NCBI GenBank assembly: GCA_015501595.1
Contig: JADNRX010000307.1
Coordinates: 1 to 64,000 of the forward strand
DNA length: 64,000 nt
Direction: 5' to 3'
Source of the DNA: Hymenopellis radicata
Lineage: Eukaryota; Basidiomycota; Agaricomycetes; Agaricales; Physalacriaceae
Shown here: positions 22,652 through 33,412 of the stretch, piece by piece
Numbering within the stretch: the stretch's first letter is position 1
How the letters are laid out: each line of letters opens with the position of its first letter
The notes under the pieces: model-generated
What the model was told of the DNA's origin: nothing
What the model saw: only the letters and a program-made list of their open reading frames with translations
Databases searched by the model: none
Made by a program: the position numbers and the translations under genes

Positions 22652-25600
22652 GACTATCGTCATGTCGAGGCAGCACAGCCACACGACCGATTTGACCAAT
22701 TTTTCCCGAGCGACCGATTTAAAGACCGATTTTAACCGAAGCGACCAATTTGAGGCACGTGACTCGGATGCCTCGGTCATCTCGATTCTCGCCCGAGTGA
22801 GCAGAGTTCGAATCCCCACCCCCTCTCTTTTTTTTTTTTTAAAGTCCCTCAAAAATCTTACTGCCTGGTGAGCGCAGGCGCAGCGAATTGTGGCGCATGC
22901 ACGCGTCCAGGTCATTGTCATTAACATGTATGTATTCTATAATGTAATACATGCGTTCTACACGCGTTCCTATTCAAAGTAATCAACGCAGCGGGGCACG
23001 GTGCTTGTTGGAGAATCGGTTCAGATATCGGCGCGGCGCGGAATGCTCAAGAGAGCAATCCGCATACCGCGACGAAATCAGTGGATACCCTCCCTGTCCT
23101 GGATCTTAGCCACGACGTTGTTGATAGTATCGAAAGACTCAATCTGTAGCGTAATGATCTAGTCAGTCAACGTCTCAAACGAAGCGAAGATCTGCGCACC
23201 TACGCACAGACGAAGGAAATGGTGAAGGGTATCCTCATTCTGGATGTTGTAGTGTTGTAGTTGGAGAGTGCGCAAAAGATCAGCTGTAAGTTCAGTCAGA
23301 AACCAAACCCGGAGTCGAGCACAACGAGAACGACTTACCATCCCGACAACTGCTTTCGCGGAGGAAGATGGAGGCAAGGATGAGTACCGGTAGAGAGACG
23401 GGGTCACCGTGATGTTGGTGAGCCGCGGCGACGGCCTCGCCGGCCAGGTATGGAACTTGGAATGTTAGGCTGGAAATTTGCTTTAGCACTGATATGAAAG
23501 CTGGCACAGAACATGGCAACTTACGGATGAAGCGCCGCACAATAATCTATCGCGTTTACGTCAAGGGTAATCGATCTCGCTTGACGGAAGGCGAAGAGGT
23601 CGAGGAGTTGCTTGAGAGTTCGTGTTGGTGGCGAAATAAGGAGTTGAGCAGCTTGAGGTCGCGAGTGGTGGCCTCGCCGGCCAGGCATCTGGGGCACGAT
23701 ATTTTGACTGAATAAGTATATCAAGATCAGAGGGATTATGGACATAACGGGGAGATGTGGTACCGATATCCGTAGCCTTGGTGAAATCCGGGTCAGGAGG
23801 AATGCCTTCCTTATCCTGGATCTTGGCCTACGCAAAGGAAAGATAAGCTGTCGACCTCCAGCAAAGCGAGACATACCGAATCGACAGACACACACATCGG
23901 CGCTCAGCCCAAGTAGTCGCGTCCGCGCGTCTCTTCACACGACTTCTGCCACCCTTCGGTGTCATCCACCATCTCCAGCATCGTCGTCGTTGGCGTCTGT
24001 CCCGTTGCCTGGTGCAATGACAGTGCCAGCGTCGAAATCAATATCCATGCTGGCAACCTCGTTGGAGGGTTTACGCCGTCACTTCAGCTCAGACAGCGTG
24101 AGCTTGGATGCCCCATTTCTGGGGGCTTAGATGTAGGCTGCGTCTCAAATTGACGGCTTACGCGTTCGAGGTCGATATCCAAGTCGTAGGGAGGCGATCC
24201 GGGACACAGAGGAAAGAAAAAACTGTGGAAGTGGGAAAAGAAGAGTGAGCTATGATGAGCTCTGATCGAGCTGCTGGCCAGCGAAAGTATTGCTGGTCAG
24301 TTGGATCTTGGCCTACACAAAGGAAAAATAAGCTGTTGACTTCAAGCAAAGCGAGACATACCGAATTGATCGGCACGCACGTCAGCGCCCAGCCCATGCT
24401 CATCCCTCTGCACGCAGGAAGTCGCGTCTGCGGCGTGTCTTCGCGCAGAATCTCCCGCCCAATCCAACCCACCACCTTCTGTGCCATCTCCGGCATCTGT
24501 CATTGCGTAGCTCAGCGGCGTGTACATGCTGGCAACCTCGTTGAGAGGGTTTACGCCGTCGCTCAGCGAGCTCGGACGCCCCATTTCTGGGGCTTACACT
24601 GGGCTGCGTCGTCGAAATTGACGGCTTACGCGTTCCGGGATTCAATGACATCGAAGTCGATGGGAGGCGATCCGGGAGACAGAGGAAAGAAAAAACTGTG
24701 GAAGTGGGAGGAAGAAGAGTGATGAGCTCTGATCGGTCGTCTCGAATTTGGCCCATGGGCCAAAATCAAGACGACTCCGATCTGGTAGACAAACAGCATC
24801 AAATAAAGACGCGTTTAACCTTCTGTTCTCACTCAACGCGTCTGCGTCGTCTGCGTACTCGGCACGGGAAGATTTTGACTCTCTCTCATCCTTCACGATA
24901 TCTGGCCCGCTGGAACGCCACTCATGGCCAACTGCACTCGTTTCCCCGATCACTATCTGTACACGTCGTCCTGGTCAACGCGGATCGTCCGTACTTACCC
25001 AAAGCTGGATAATGCTGATTGGGATGCTGTCGAAACAATACCAGGAGTCAGCAATGGAGAGGCAGGTCCATATAGTGCACGGAACGGAAATGCGCATAGG
25101 AAACATGGACAGCCGCTATGTTGGACCCTTGCAGACTGATTGTCAAAGTCGAAGCCTCCGCTGTTGGACAACACCACTCGGAGGAAGAATATCTGTGAAC
25201 GACGACTTAATTTAGTGTTGATCTTACTGGTTTGTATGCTGTTAACAGACTGTTTTGGTGCATTTGTGTTCTTCCGTTTAACTTATAATAATATTTGTTC
25301 TCAGTTCTCTAGCTCGTAATCAGTCGCACATATCGTGAATCCTACTATCTGCGCTGCAGGTTCCCAGAATTAAGGATTGCAGAGATCGCGGACATCCACC
25401 CATTAGTATTTGACGCGCAACTGCAAAGCCTCATTGTCTACGACGACGGTCTGCTGCTATATGACAGCCTGGAGCCGCCGACGGTATCAGGACAGTTCAA
25501 TCGCGTCGCATGGCGTAGAAAACGACTGGGAGATTGGTGACTCCAACCTGAGATGTTGATGGTGCGAGCTCATTGTCGTCCGCAAACCTCATCAGTACTC

Positions 25601-27678
25601 ATTCATACCCGCGCATATAGACGCGCCAAAGCAGTGCAAGAAGCTGTTCCTCTTGCAAATGCTTGAACGCAGTACGTATCTGTATTCTGTTCATTGCCGG
25701 TCTGGGCTGATTCTGCTCGCAGAAGTGTCGCACGTATCGAATCGCGCCCTGTACCGATACCACCCACCATCATGGCCGAAGTTCGCTCCTTCCTCTGTCA
25801 AACACTGCGTATAAACGACGGCGGATATCCGCATTTTTTTGAGTGCATTCGCTGGCCAACCTCGACCCCGACTCTCGTGTTGGCTGTGGTATCCAGAATG
25901 ACGACATTGGTAACTTGCTCATTGACGTCGGCGTTGACTGGTACGAGGGCCAGGAAGAGGCTTCTTATCCCTGGCGATTATGCTCGTTCTTCTCATCCCA
26001 CAACTCATGCCTGGTGGAACCGGTATGTATTCTGGGTTTCTCTTATTTCCACACTGACCTTCTTACAGCCGCGTGTTCCCCGAAGCACAGCCTAATGGTG
26101 CCAACTCGTCAGCTGCTCGTTTGATTGCCCAACATCAACGTGCTGTCGCCGCCGCCGCCACTAGTAATGCCTAATTTATTTTCCTTGCTTTGTTCTCCAC
26201 TATGCCTAGATCACTCTGTCCGAATTGTATACTCTCAATAGATGTGTTTGATTTTCTGTCCTTCCGAGTCCCAAGAATATCTGTTTCGGAGTCAAGTACT
26301 AGGTAGGCAAAGGTATACTCAAGTGTGACGACGCGTGTCGAAGACACATTTGGATACTCGAGGATGGGCGACACCTCTTATATTCTTGGAAGGTACAGGT
26401 ATACTTGGATTATATTCCAACCTTCAATACACCAGATTCCACTAGGTATGTTACACGACACCTCCGACATGCCCCTCATACTTATTACCTTTAACCTTAC
26501 AGGAATCTCCCAAATTTAGTGATGAGTCGATGGAAGGTGGTGCCCGACGGCCAACCAGATCCGAGCATAAGAACGCGCAATTCGCTCAGTACCCCGCATA
26601 TGTGAATCATAATCGTACGATTCATGTTCGTCTACATCATCGGTTGGTTCGTGCTCTGGCCTCCCGCCTGGTTCTCAGGCAGCGACGTCAGCGGGCGCAA
26701 GTACAACGAGAAGAAGTTCTCGTCATGCCATAGCGGCAAGCTGCCGGGTGAGTGCAAGTAGTCCATAGGTGAATCCTCGGAGTGGGGGAGCATCAGCAGA
26801 TGGGGGAACTACGGCGAGTTGTCATTGTTCAAAAGCAGCGGTGGGTGCCAGAACGTGTTCCCGTTGCCCCGAAGGACGAAATCAGAGTTGAAACCGGAAG
26901 GCGATGAAGACGCGTAGTTGCTGGAAGGGAAGTCCATGGACGACCGCTGAAAATGCAAAGTAGCCGAAGACGTCGTCGAGTAACCGTCGAAGGAGCTGTA
27001 CGACACAGCAGAAGAAGAGTCAAGATGGTTCTGATGCAGAGAGGATCAGCCTGTATGACAAGCTGATTGATCCTGTTTCCGTGGTTTCTAACAAGAAAGC
27101 AAATCATGTATATTCCCCCTTGAGGGTATCGAACCCTCCAAGGCCCCGAACGGCAAGGGAGTTGAATGTAATAATTTTAATTGGGCAGAAGACTGGGCAA
27201 AGAGGGTACGGAGAGCAGATAAGCTTGGGAATGTGTCAAGAATAGTAAGGAGGAACAGACCTTCCAACAATTTAAAGCCCGTACTTGCGTTGCAGGTAGC
27301 AGCCGCCTCGTCCCGAGGACTTACGCTGTGTATCAGGGGAGCCCGCATCAACACTGTACCGTTGTAAAGACAAGCATTCAGAAAGCATGCACCGAAACAC
27401 ATTCGAGAGCAGCGGCGGCGGCGGCGACGACGACGTGGTGGTGGTGGTAGGAATGCAAGTTGTAACGCCATCACGGAGCCGGCGATCTCGGCTGTACATC
27501 TGCGGATGTGAGGACGCGATAAAGGAGGTAATAAAACGACTGAATGAGGGTGGAATAAGGAGGAGGCGGTCCCAAAATAGAATCTGCCTCGGTAAGTTTG
27601 GCGTCCGAATTTGGATCTGCCTCGGTTCAAAAATAGCACCAGAGGGCATCACGGGTGCCTCGAAATGACCAATTTTCC
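22652..27678 (+). mobile_element. 5-kb unit 4 (indel-rich)
   Basis: The first base of GGACTATCG is missing. Numerous single-base indels and a few substitutions run to about 26.18 kb (ATTTATTTTCC for ATTTATTTCC), after which the copy again matches units 1-3. It ends TTTTCC and is followed by ACAGACTATG. Confidence 0.6.
23081..24320 (-). pseudogene. Degenerate polyubiquitin gene (unit 4)
   Basis: Homologue of the unit 1 copy with additional indels, for example GGAGAGTGCG for GGAGAGCGTGCG near 23264. The in-frame stop is retained. Confidence 0.6.
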
Positions 27679-27688
27679 ACAGACTATG
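27679..27688. repeat. 10-bp direct repeat bracketing the 5-kb array, right copy
   Basis: ACAGACTATG directly after the last unit, matching 7507-7516. Confidence 0.7.
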
Positions 27689-27844
27689 TGGTCTGAGGAA
27701 TCTGCGAGAAGCGATCGTATCCAAGCATTCTGCGATATATTGTCTAGAATCAGAAAGGCAGTGAGTACATTTTATCGCAGCATTGACGATTCAGCTGACT
27801 GACCTGTTGATTAGGATTCCATCAGGAAAAAGGTGCCCAGGTAA
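27686..27844 (+). pseudogene. Ulp1/C48-family protease, 3' part
   Basis: Starting in the 10-mer ATGTGGTCTG that ends the left part, the frame reads MWSEESARSDRIQAFCDILS, then RIRKA, a 54-nt intron (GTGAGT...GATTAG) and DSIRKKVPR-stop. Joined to NCLNDR at 6727 this gives the usual C-terminal layout of fungal C48 domains, where a W and an Arg-rich helix follow the catalytic Cys region. The join is an inference from the shared 10-mer and frame. Confidence 0.5.
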
Positions 27845-29530
27845 TATCTCGAGAATAGCCGTAGAATAGTGCTAATCTGACTATTCTGCCTCCATTAGAA
27901 AGAATAGCACCATTTGTCAGATGTTTACTTTTTAAATAGGTCCCCTGGCTCTTTCAGCTCGATTATCGGGGAAAAGCACAACCTTTTCCAGCCACTTCTC
28001 CGAAATCTCTAGCAAACCTGCTTCATATCCCCAGCCCATTACACCAGTTTAGAGACTTGTACCCAGCTCAGACCACTGCAGATCATAGTAAGCAATGTGC
28101 CACAGGGCATAATATTGCAAATGAGTACATTATACAGTCTAGCTACGAGGTACTACGTAGCCACGAACTAGTACAAGAAACAGCACATGACCCTGCATAG
28201 AAGTAAAGCAACCCGAGATGCCATGCAGGACAAATGCACCAGTACGCCATAGTGGCGGTTATATCTATAGTGTAGACGACAAAGAACCACGGCCACTAGA
28301 AGGCAATCAGCAAATGAGCCTGGAAGAGACGAACGCATACCTGGTCGGGGGGCACCATGTATCAGTTGCGATAGTAGCATACGACGAGCTTGGGTAACCA
28401 TGCAAGAAGAGCAGATACGGCTTCGCACCGGGCGCGACAGAGTCAAGTGAGACGGGAATTGCAGAGACCGCGACGTCTGACACGCATGTGTCAACGGCGG
28501 GGAGCAGGGCGAGTCACAGAGGGGAGCGCATGGCACTGAATGAAGACGCGGTAAGTAGGGTGTCACAAGAATGAGTAGACGGAACACACCGAATAGTAAA
28601 GCTAGCCTATTACGATCACTGGCCGTTGTTTGAAATTAGTCTAAAATGGTCCTGAAGCGTAGAGAGAGACAGCGTCGAGGAGTCCGTCAATGTCGAAGTC
28701 GGCAGCGCCCGTTCATGGGAAACGAGAACCTGCAAAGAGTGTTAATAAGTTGGTCGTTGGCGGAAGAAACAACCAACCAGAGCATCGAAAATATGGGGCG
28801 AGAAATGGCGCCGAGGATGGGAAGCTAGACATAGAATCGAGTGAGCCAGATGACATGGTGGTGGGAGCAAAGAACCGACGATCATCAACAAGCTAAGCGG
28901 CAGTCACACTGTTGACGCATCCGCAAGGCGATGGCGACAACGTCGGCGACGCTGTCAGACTGTCGTTACAGCGCGAATACGCACCATGGATGTCCATCTC
29001 GACAAGTGAGTTTGTCCTGGAAGGTCCAGCGTACGGCAATGAGTCATGAAAATCTGGAATATTATTAGTGATGGGGCTAAGAGGTAGCTAGGACACGCAC
29101 GTAAGAGAGTAGACGGCAAGAATATGGTGCGCTTTGCAAGACTAAATGAGCAGGAGTTGAATGGCGAATGAGTAGGATCGCACCCAACAGACCCTTTGAT
29201 AGGTACTCACCCATGTGCACGGCGATGAGCTGGCTGCTCTTCTGGAATGTGCTGCCGACTCTTTCAGGTTGTGCTGCACAATGGTGGCCACAGCGTGGAC
29301 TCACCGTTATCAGGCGGGCTACGTGCAAGCGGAACTGTGCTGCTGTTGCAGACGTAGTGGGATGGGGAGAGAAAGGTGTCATGAAGGCGGAGTTCGAAAA
29401 ATCGAAGTCGAACATGCACGTGGGCGCTTCGCACCCACGCACGGACCACGGGCGTCTGGACTGTCAGTCGATCTGGACTTGAACAATTTCTTGTCTTCTC
29501 TACTACATACCCGACCGCCACGGCGGTCAA
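27845..29530. other. No gene recognised
   Basis: Open frames up to 139 codons exist on both strands (for example 28168-28587 minus) but lack family similarity and convincing splice architecture. No RNA gene seen. Confidence 0.3.
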
Positions 29531-29532
29531 CA

Positions 29533-30010
29533 TGAATGACTCCTCGCGATACACGAATTGCTCATACGATGTGCGGACACCTCCACGACCTCCAGCCACC
29601 GTATTCCCGACAGCGACGCGCGCCTTCCACTCAGGTCTCTATTGCCTCGGCCGATTTCCATTGAATGCAGGGCCACACAGCATGAAAGAGAGGGCGACAT
29701 CGAGGCCGCCCAATATGCCCTTGAACTTGTCCCAGCCCACGCTGAATATGGCGAGCGGCTCACCCGCGAACAGAGAGCGGCTCTGGAAAAGGTTCGTCGC
29801 AGTCTGTATGCAGGATCAACGTTTATTTAAATAATTTAGAACGGCGAGAGGATCCTAGAGAGAATAAGTGTTCTCAAGGATGCTATTATACAGAGGCAGG
29901 AGGACTACATGCGGAACTACGGCGCGTCGCAGCACCAGCCAGCACAGTCACCCGCGGAATCAATACCACAGTCTCAATCGCAGTCGTACCCGACCTCAGA
30001 TGTTATATGA
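29533..30010 (+). CDS. Small hypothetical coiled-coil-like protein
   Basis: The central exon reads REGDIEAAQYALELVPAHAE ... LTREQRAALEKV (about 29685-29790), followed by a 48-nt intron GTTCGT...TTTAG and a last exon NGERILERISVLKDAII...QEDYMRNYG ending Gln/Ser-rich (SQSQSYPTSDVI) with a TGA stop. The charged helical text resembles small coiled-coil proteins of mushrooms. The 5' end (MNDSSRYTN) does not join in frame with certainty. Function unknown. Confidence 0.35.
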
Positions 30011-30854
30011 TGGGACGTCTTCGAGCGGTCGGCGTCTTCGCGTGCTGGGAACATCTTCATGTGGTGGGGCATCTTCCCGTCGGTGAGACATCTCCATTTC
30101 CTACGCCGCGTGTTCTCAGTTGTCCCTCTGCTCCAGACACGTCTGACTTCACATCTCATCCTGACGAAAGTGCCGCGTCGCTCACGGGGAAGGACACTGC
30201 ACTGGCCTCTAACATTGGCGATGTACCGACTGGATTTGTATGAGAAGCCGCGTACTTGGCAGTGTCACCAACCACCAAACGGCTGTATACCTCGCGTGTC
30301 GAAAGGCTTCTATCCGTTACATCCACATCGTTCTCAATTTTCCAGGCAGTTGGCGCGGACTCCGTGGGTTGTCCGTGATCTTGTTCTCTGGTATTTGTTC
30401 TCTCGTGTTCCCTCAACAGCGGCGGCAGGGACCTAACCGTATGTCTGTTCGCTTGTGAAATGTTCAGCACGTATTTACCATCCCGCAGACCAATGGGACT
30501 GTTAGTGTCTCTCTGCCATTGAGCGTGCAAGGGTCAGAATCCTTACCACCGTGTCGTCATAACGGACGGGCCCTCCAGAGTGTACGTCAAGTAGTACACT
30601 TCCTTCCGTGGATTTAAAGCATATGGTAACGATATTTTCGACCGTACTAGTATCATTTACCAAATTACCTGCTCTTTCGGCACTGCCATTTCTGTCAGGC
30701 AATGTGCGAACATTTGTTCAGATTAGTTCGGGCAGCCAGGAAGATCACACTAATTGAGACTATTGCGTGTATCTTAGTTGGAATAGCACGATTCCTGAGA
30801 TTAGTGCCGATTAGTCCTGAATTTTCCCCAGAATACCTGGGAGGCTTTTTCCTG

Positions 30855-33213
30855 ATGTCAGATCTGTACATGGCACCATTGGTTAATCTAGAGACCGACC
30901 GCAATACACAACTCCTCGATAGCTCACCGTCAACGAATAATGCATCACCGGTGCCCGAGTCCAATGCCTCCGTCGAGATCTCCATGGACGTTGACATTCC
31001 AGATTCCTTCGAAGCCGCTGGTAACGACAGCACGCTGATCCCTGGTCGTCCTTTGAAACGTCCTCACGGTGTCGATGCCGATGCTGAGGATACCCAGGCA
31101 AAACGCGCCAAAACCAAGCCATCCGTTCTCCATCCCTTCTTCCAATCCATTCCAACAAATAAACCATCTCGCATCTCCATCAAGGCCGACGATGCAAAGA
31201 AGAACAAGAAGAATACAGCCAAGAAAGACGAAAACCCAGTGAAGAAGGCAAAGAAGAGAGTCAATCAACCATGCGAGGGCCCAGAGATTCCAGATTGGTT
31301 ACTGGCATTGATTAACGAAGGCGGCGGCAGTTCATCAGCGAGAGCGGCTAGAAAAACGCGCCTGTTAGTGCAGCATGGCTTTTACAGGCCATCGCAGGTC
31401 CGACATGAGAACATGATGGCCAAGATCAAGGACGTTGATCCGAACGCGACGGCCGATCTAAACAATCCTCTTGCCGTCATCTGCTCTAGATGCCTGAAGG
31501 CGATTCAATTGACTGGTGCCTACGAAGTAACGCGCTTTATTCAACATCGTAATCGTGACAATTGTCGCGCTCCAATGGTAAAGAAGGTGGATCCCAAAGT
31601 TCGTACTCTTGACGCGTTCAATCTTGTTCCCGTCGCGCCAGCAGCTGTATCCGTACCTTTACCAAACCCTCCACCCATCGTTACCTCCAAAGCATGTCCA
31701 GGGATCACTGCCTTGGGCTTTGGGGACCGTGTTGGGCAGTATCTGCGGACCACTCACGCAGACGGCGGTGGTTCCCGCCACATCAACTACTACGCCGAAC
31801 AACATTTTGGGGTCTCCTCTGTCACCCAGCTCAACACCCGCGAGCAGTTACTTGCCTATAAGGATTGGAATGCTGCTAAACTCTGGAGAAACGACACATC
31901 ATCTACGGGCATGGCGGTTTTCTCGACGCGCTGTCTTCATCGCTTCTCTGTTGATGCGGAGAAAGTTGATGATATGACGAGTATCTGCTCGGAATGCTGG
32001 ATTATCTGGTTGAATGCACGCTTTCAGCAGGCTCTGGCGAAACAGCGAGAGCGCAACCCGAAGGCGATGAAGTACACACCAAAGATCTATGTCAATATGA
32101 CACAAGGTCAGCTGTTTGCCCAGTATAAAGGCCTGGAGGAGCTTCTTCTCGAGGTATGTGTCTTTATTTCATGCTAGTGGAGTGCATTTTACTGACTAGC
32201 ACGATTATAGAACAACAACAAATCACCGCTAATGCGCTTTACTCAGCATGTTATCAATGGTGATTTCAAGGATGCGCGAGTCTTCCTTGGGCTCGTCGAA
32301 ACGATGGTTCTTGCTACCGAGCGTGATCTACGCGGTGTTGGCATGCGAAACTTCAAGTATCCACCCGAATTCCGAGAATGGGGCGAGCTCGTTCGTGCCA
32401 TAAGCCCACAGCTTCATCGAAATATGTCTACGCACTTCAAGATGGAAACACAGCGCTCTATAAAGTTTGTACCTTCATTATTCTTTGCATCATCACTCAG
32501 CATAAGTTATAGGAACAAGATCTCGAAGCGCCCGCGATTCGCCCTGGGTATTCAAGACGAGACATTTGCCTATGCCGAAAAGTACTGCACCGACTATAAA
32601 TATCCGCGATCCTTTCCTCTGTGTCTTGGCGTTGACGATACCAAACTGTATGCCGACTTGCAACCGCTCTATGACGGGCCCAAGAAGACGTGGTTCTTGA
32701 TGGGTACCCCCGGCGAGAATCAGATCGTCATCCCAGACATGTCGACATTGGATGAGGTGATGAAGGAAAAACATGACAAGGCTACAAAGGTACTTCGTAA
32801 CCCATCTTCCAGTGTTTCTGTACTGAAGTCTTCCGAAGCTACGTCTCTGGGTTCTACAAATTCCCATCGCCGGTATTCCTCCGCTCGTCCTTGCCATCCT
32901 TCCCATTTCATCGAAAATCAAGGCACCGGCCTTAGCAAAACATCAATACAAGCTTTTTAGCGGCCTTGTCTCTCATGGATTCCGCATTGTCAGTAATGCT
33001 TCAGATGGCGCTGCCGTTGAGCGCGATTGTCATCGCCGGCTCACCGCGAAGGGCACAACAACCTATCATATCATTCGCTCCCCTCTTCCCCAATATCCCG
33101 CGATCTCTATTCCACTCTACTGCATAGAGAACACCACTAGCTGTAGCTATTTTATCATTCCTATGGTACTAGCCACGAAAAATAGAATCAAAATTCATGG
33201 AGCTAGCCAGTAG
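30855..33213 (+). pseudogene. DDE-like transposase of an unclassified mushroom DNA transposon, 3'-truncated
   Basis: The exon chain 30855-32153, 32211-32464, 32513-32789, 32839-33213 joins in frame through three short introns. N terminus: acidic, then a Lys-rich tract (about 31190-31265). A BED-like zinc finger follows: CSRC (about 31483) with H...C (31541-31566). After that come the family texts CPGITALGFGDRVGQYL, VFSTRCLHRF, CSECWIIW, a predicted first catalytic Asp in LCLGVDDTKL (about 32630) and a second in SNASDGAAVERDC (about 33000). The layout recalls P-element-like RNase H transposases, though that assignment is from memory of motifs only. The protein stops shortly after IPLYCIENT, where the KDZ block begins at 33131, so the C-terminal third is missing. 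An upstream in-frame ATG at 30702 exists; 30855 (MSDLYMAP) was preferred. Confidence 0.6.
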
Positions 33214-33236
33214 GCCAACTCTGGCTGGCTAGTACC
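33165..33236. repeat. Nested hairpin near the left edge of block A
   Basis: GGTACTAGCCA (33165-33175) pairs with TGGCTAGTACC (33226-33236). Inside, GCTAGCCAG (33202-33210) faces CTGGCTGGC (33221-33229). Conserved in copy B (55366-55437), while sequence around it drifts. Confidence 0.6.
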
Positions 33237-33412
33237 AGTGAAATGACCTCAAGTCCCTGGCATGACCCGTACCAGTGACATCAGCCGTACAAGCCGTACC
33301 AGCCGCACAAGCCGGCTGCCTTGTCTGTGCCCGCTGACGTCGGGACTCACGTCGGTAATTACCCAATGGAGAGAAAGGTACCAAACGTTCTATTCCGACT
33401 ACCCGATCTAAT

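Larger units (their letters stand above)
7517..27678. repeat. Tandem array, four head-to-tail ~5.04-kb units
   Basis: Units are 7517-12555, 12563-17598, 17606-22644 and 22652-27678, separated by GACTATG at 12556-12562, 17599-17605 and 22645-22651. Units 1 and 2 and most of unit 3 are almost identical (differences are mainly in homopolymers). The end of unit 3 and most of unit 4 carry many one-base indels. Flanks ACAGACTATG on both sides suggest one insertion followed by tandem amplification. Confidence 0.95.

Noticed and set aside
7517..27678. Array as LTR retrotransposon or rDNA/satellite
   Set aside because: No reverse transcriptase, protease, primer-binding site or rRNA sequence; unit ends form inverted, not direct, terminal repeats.
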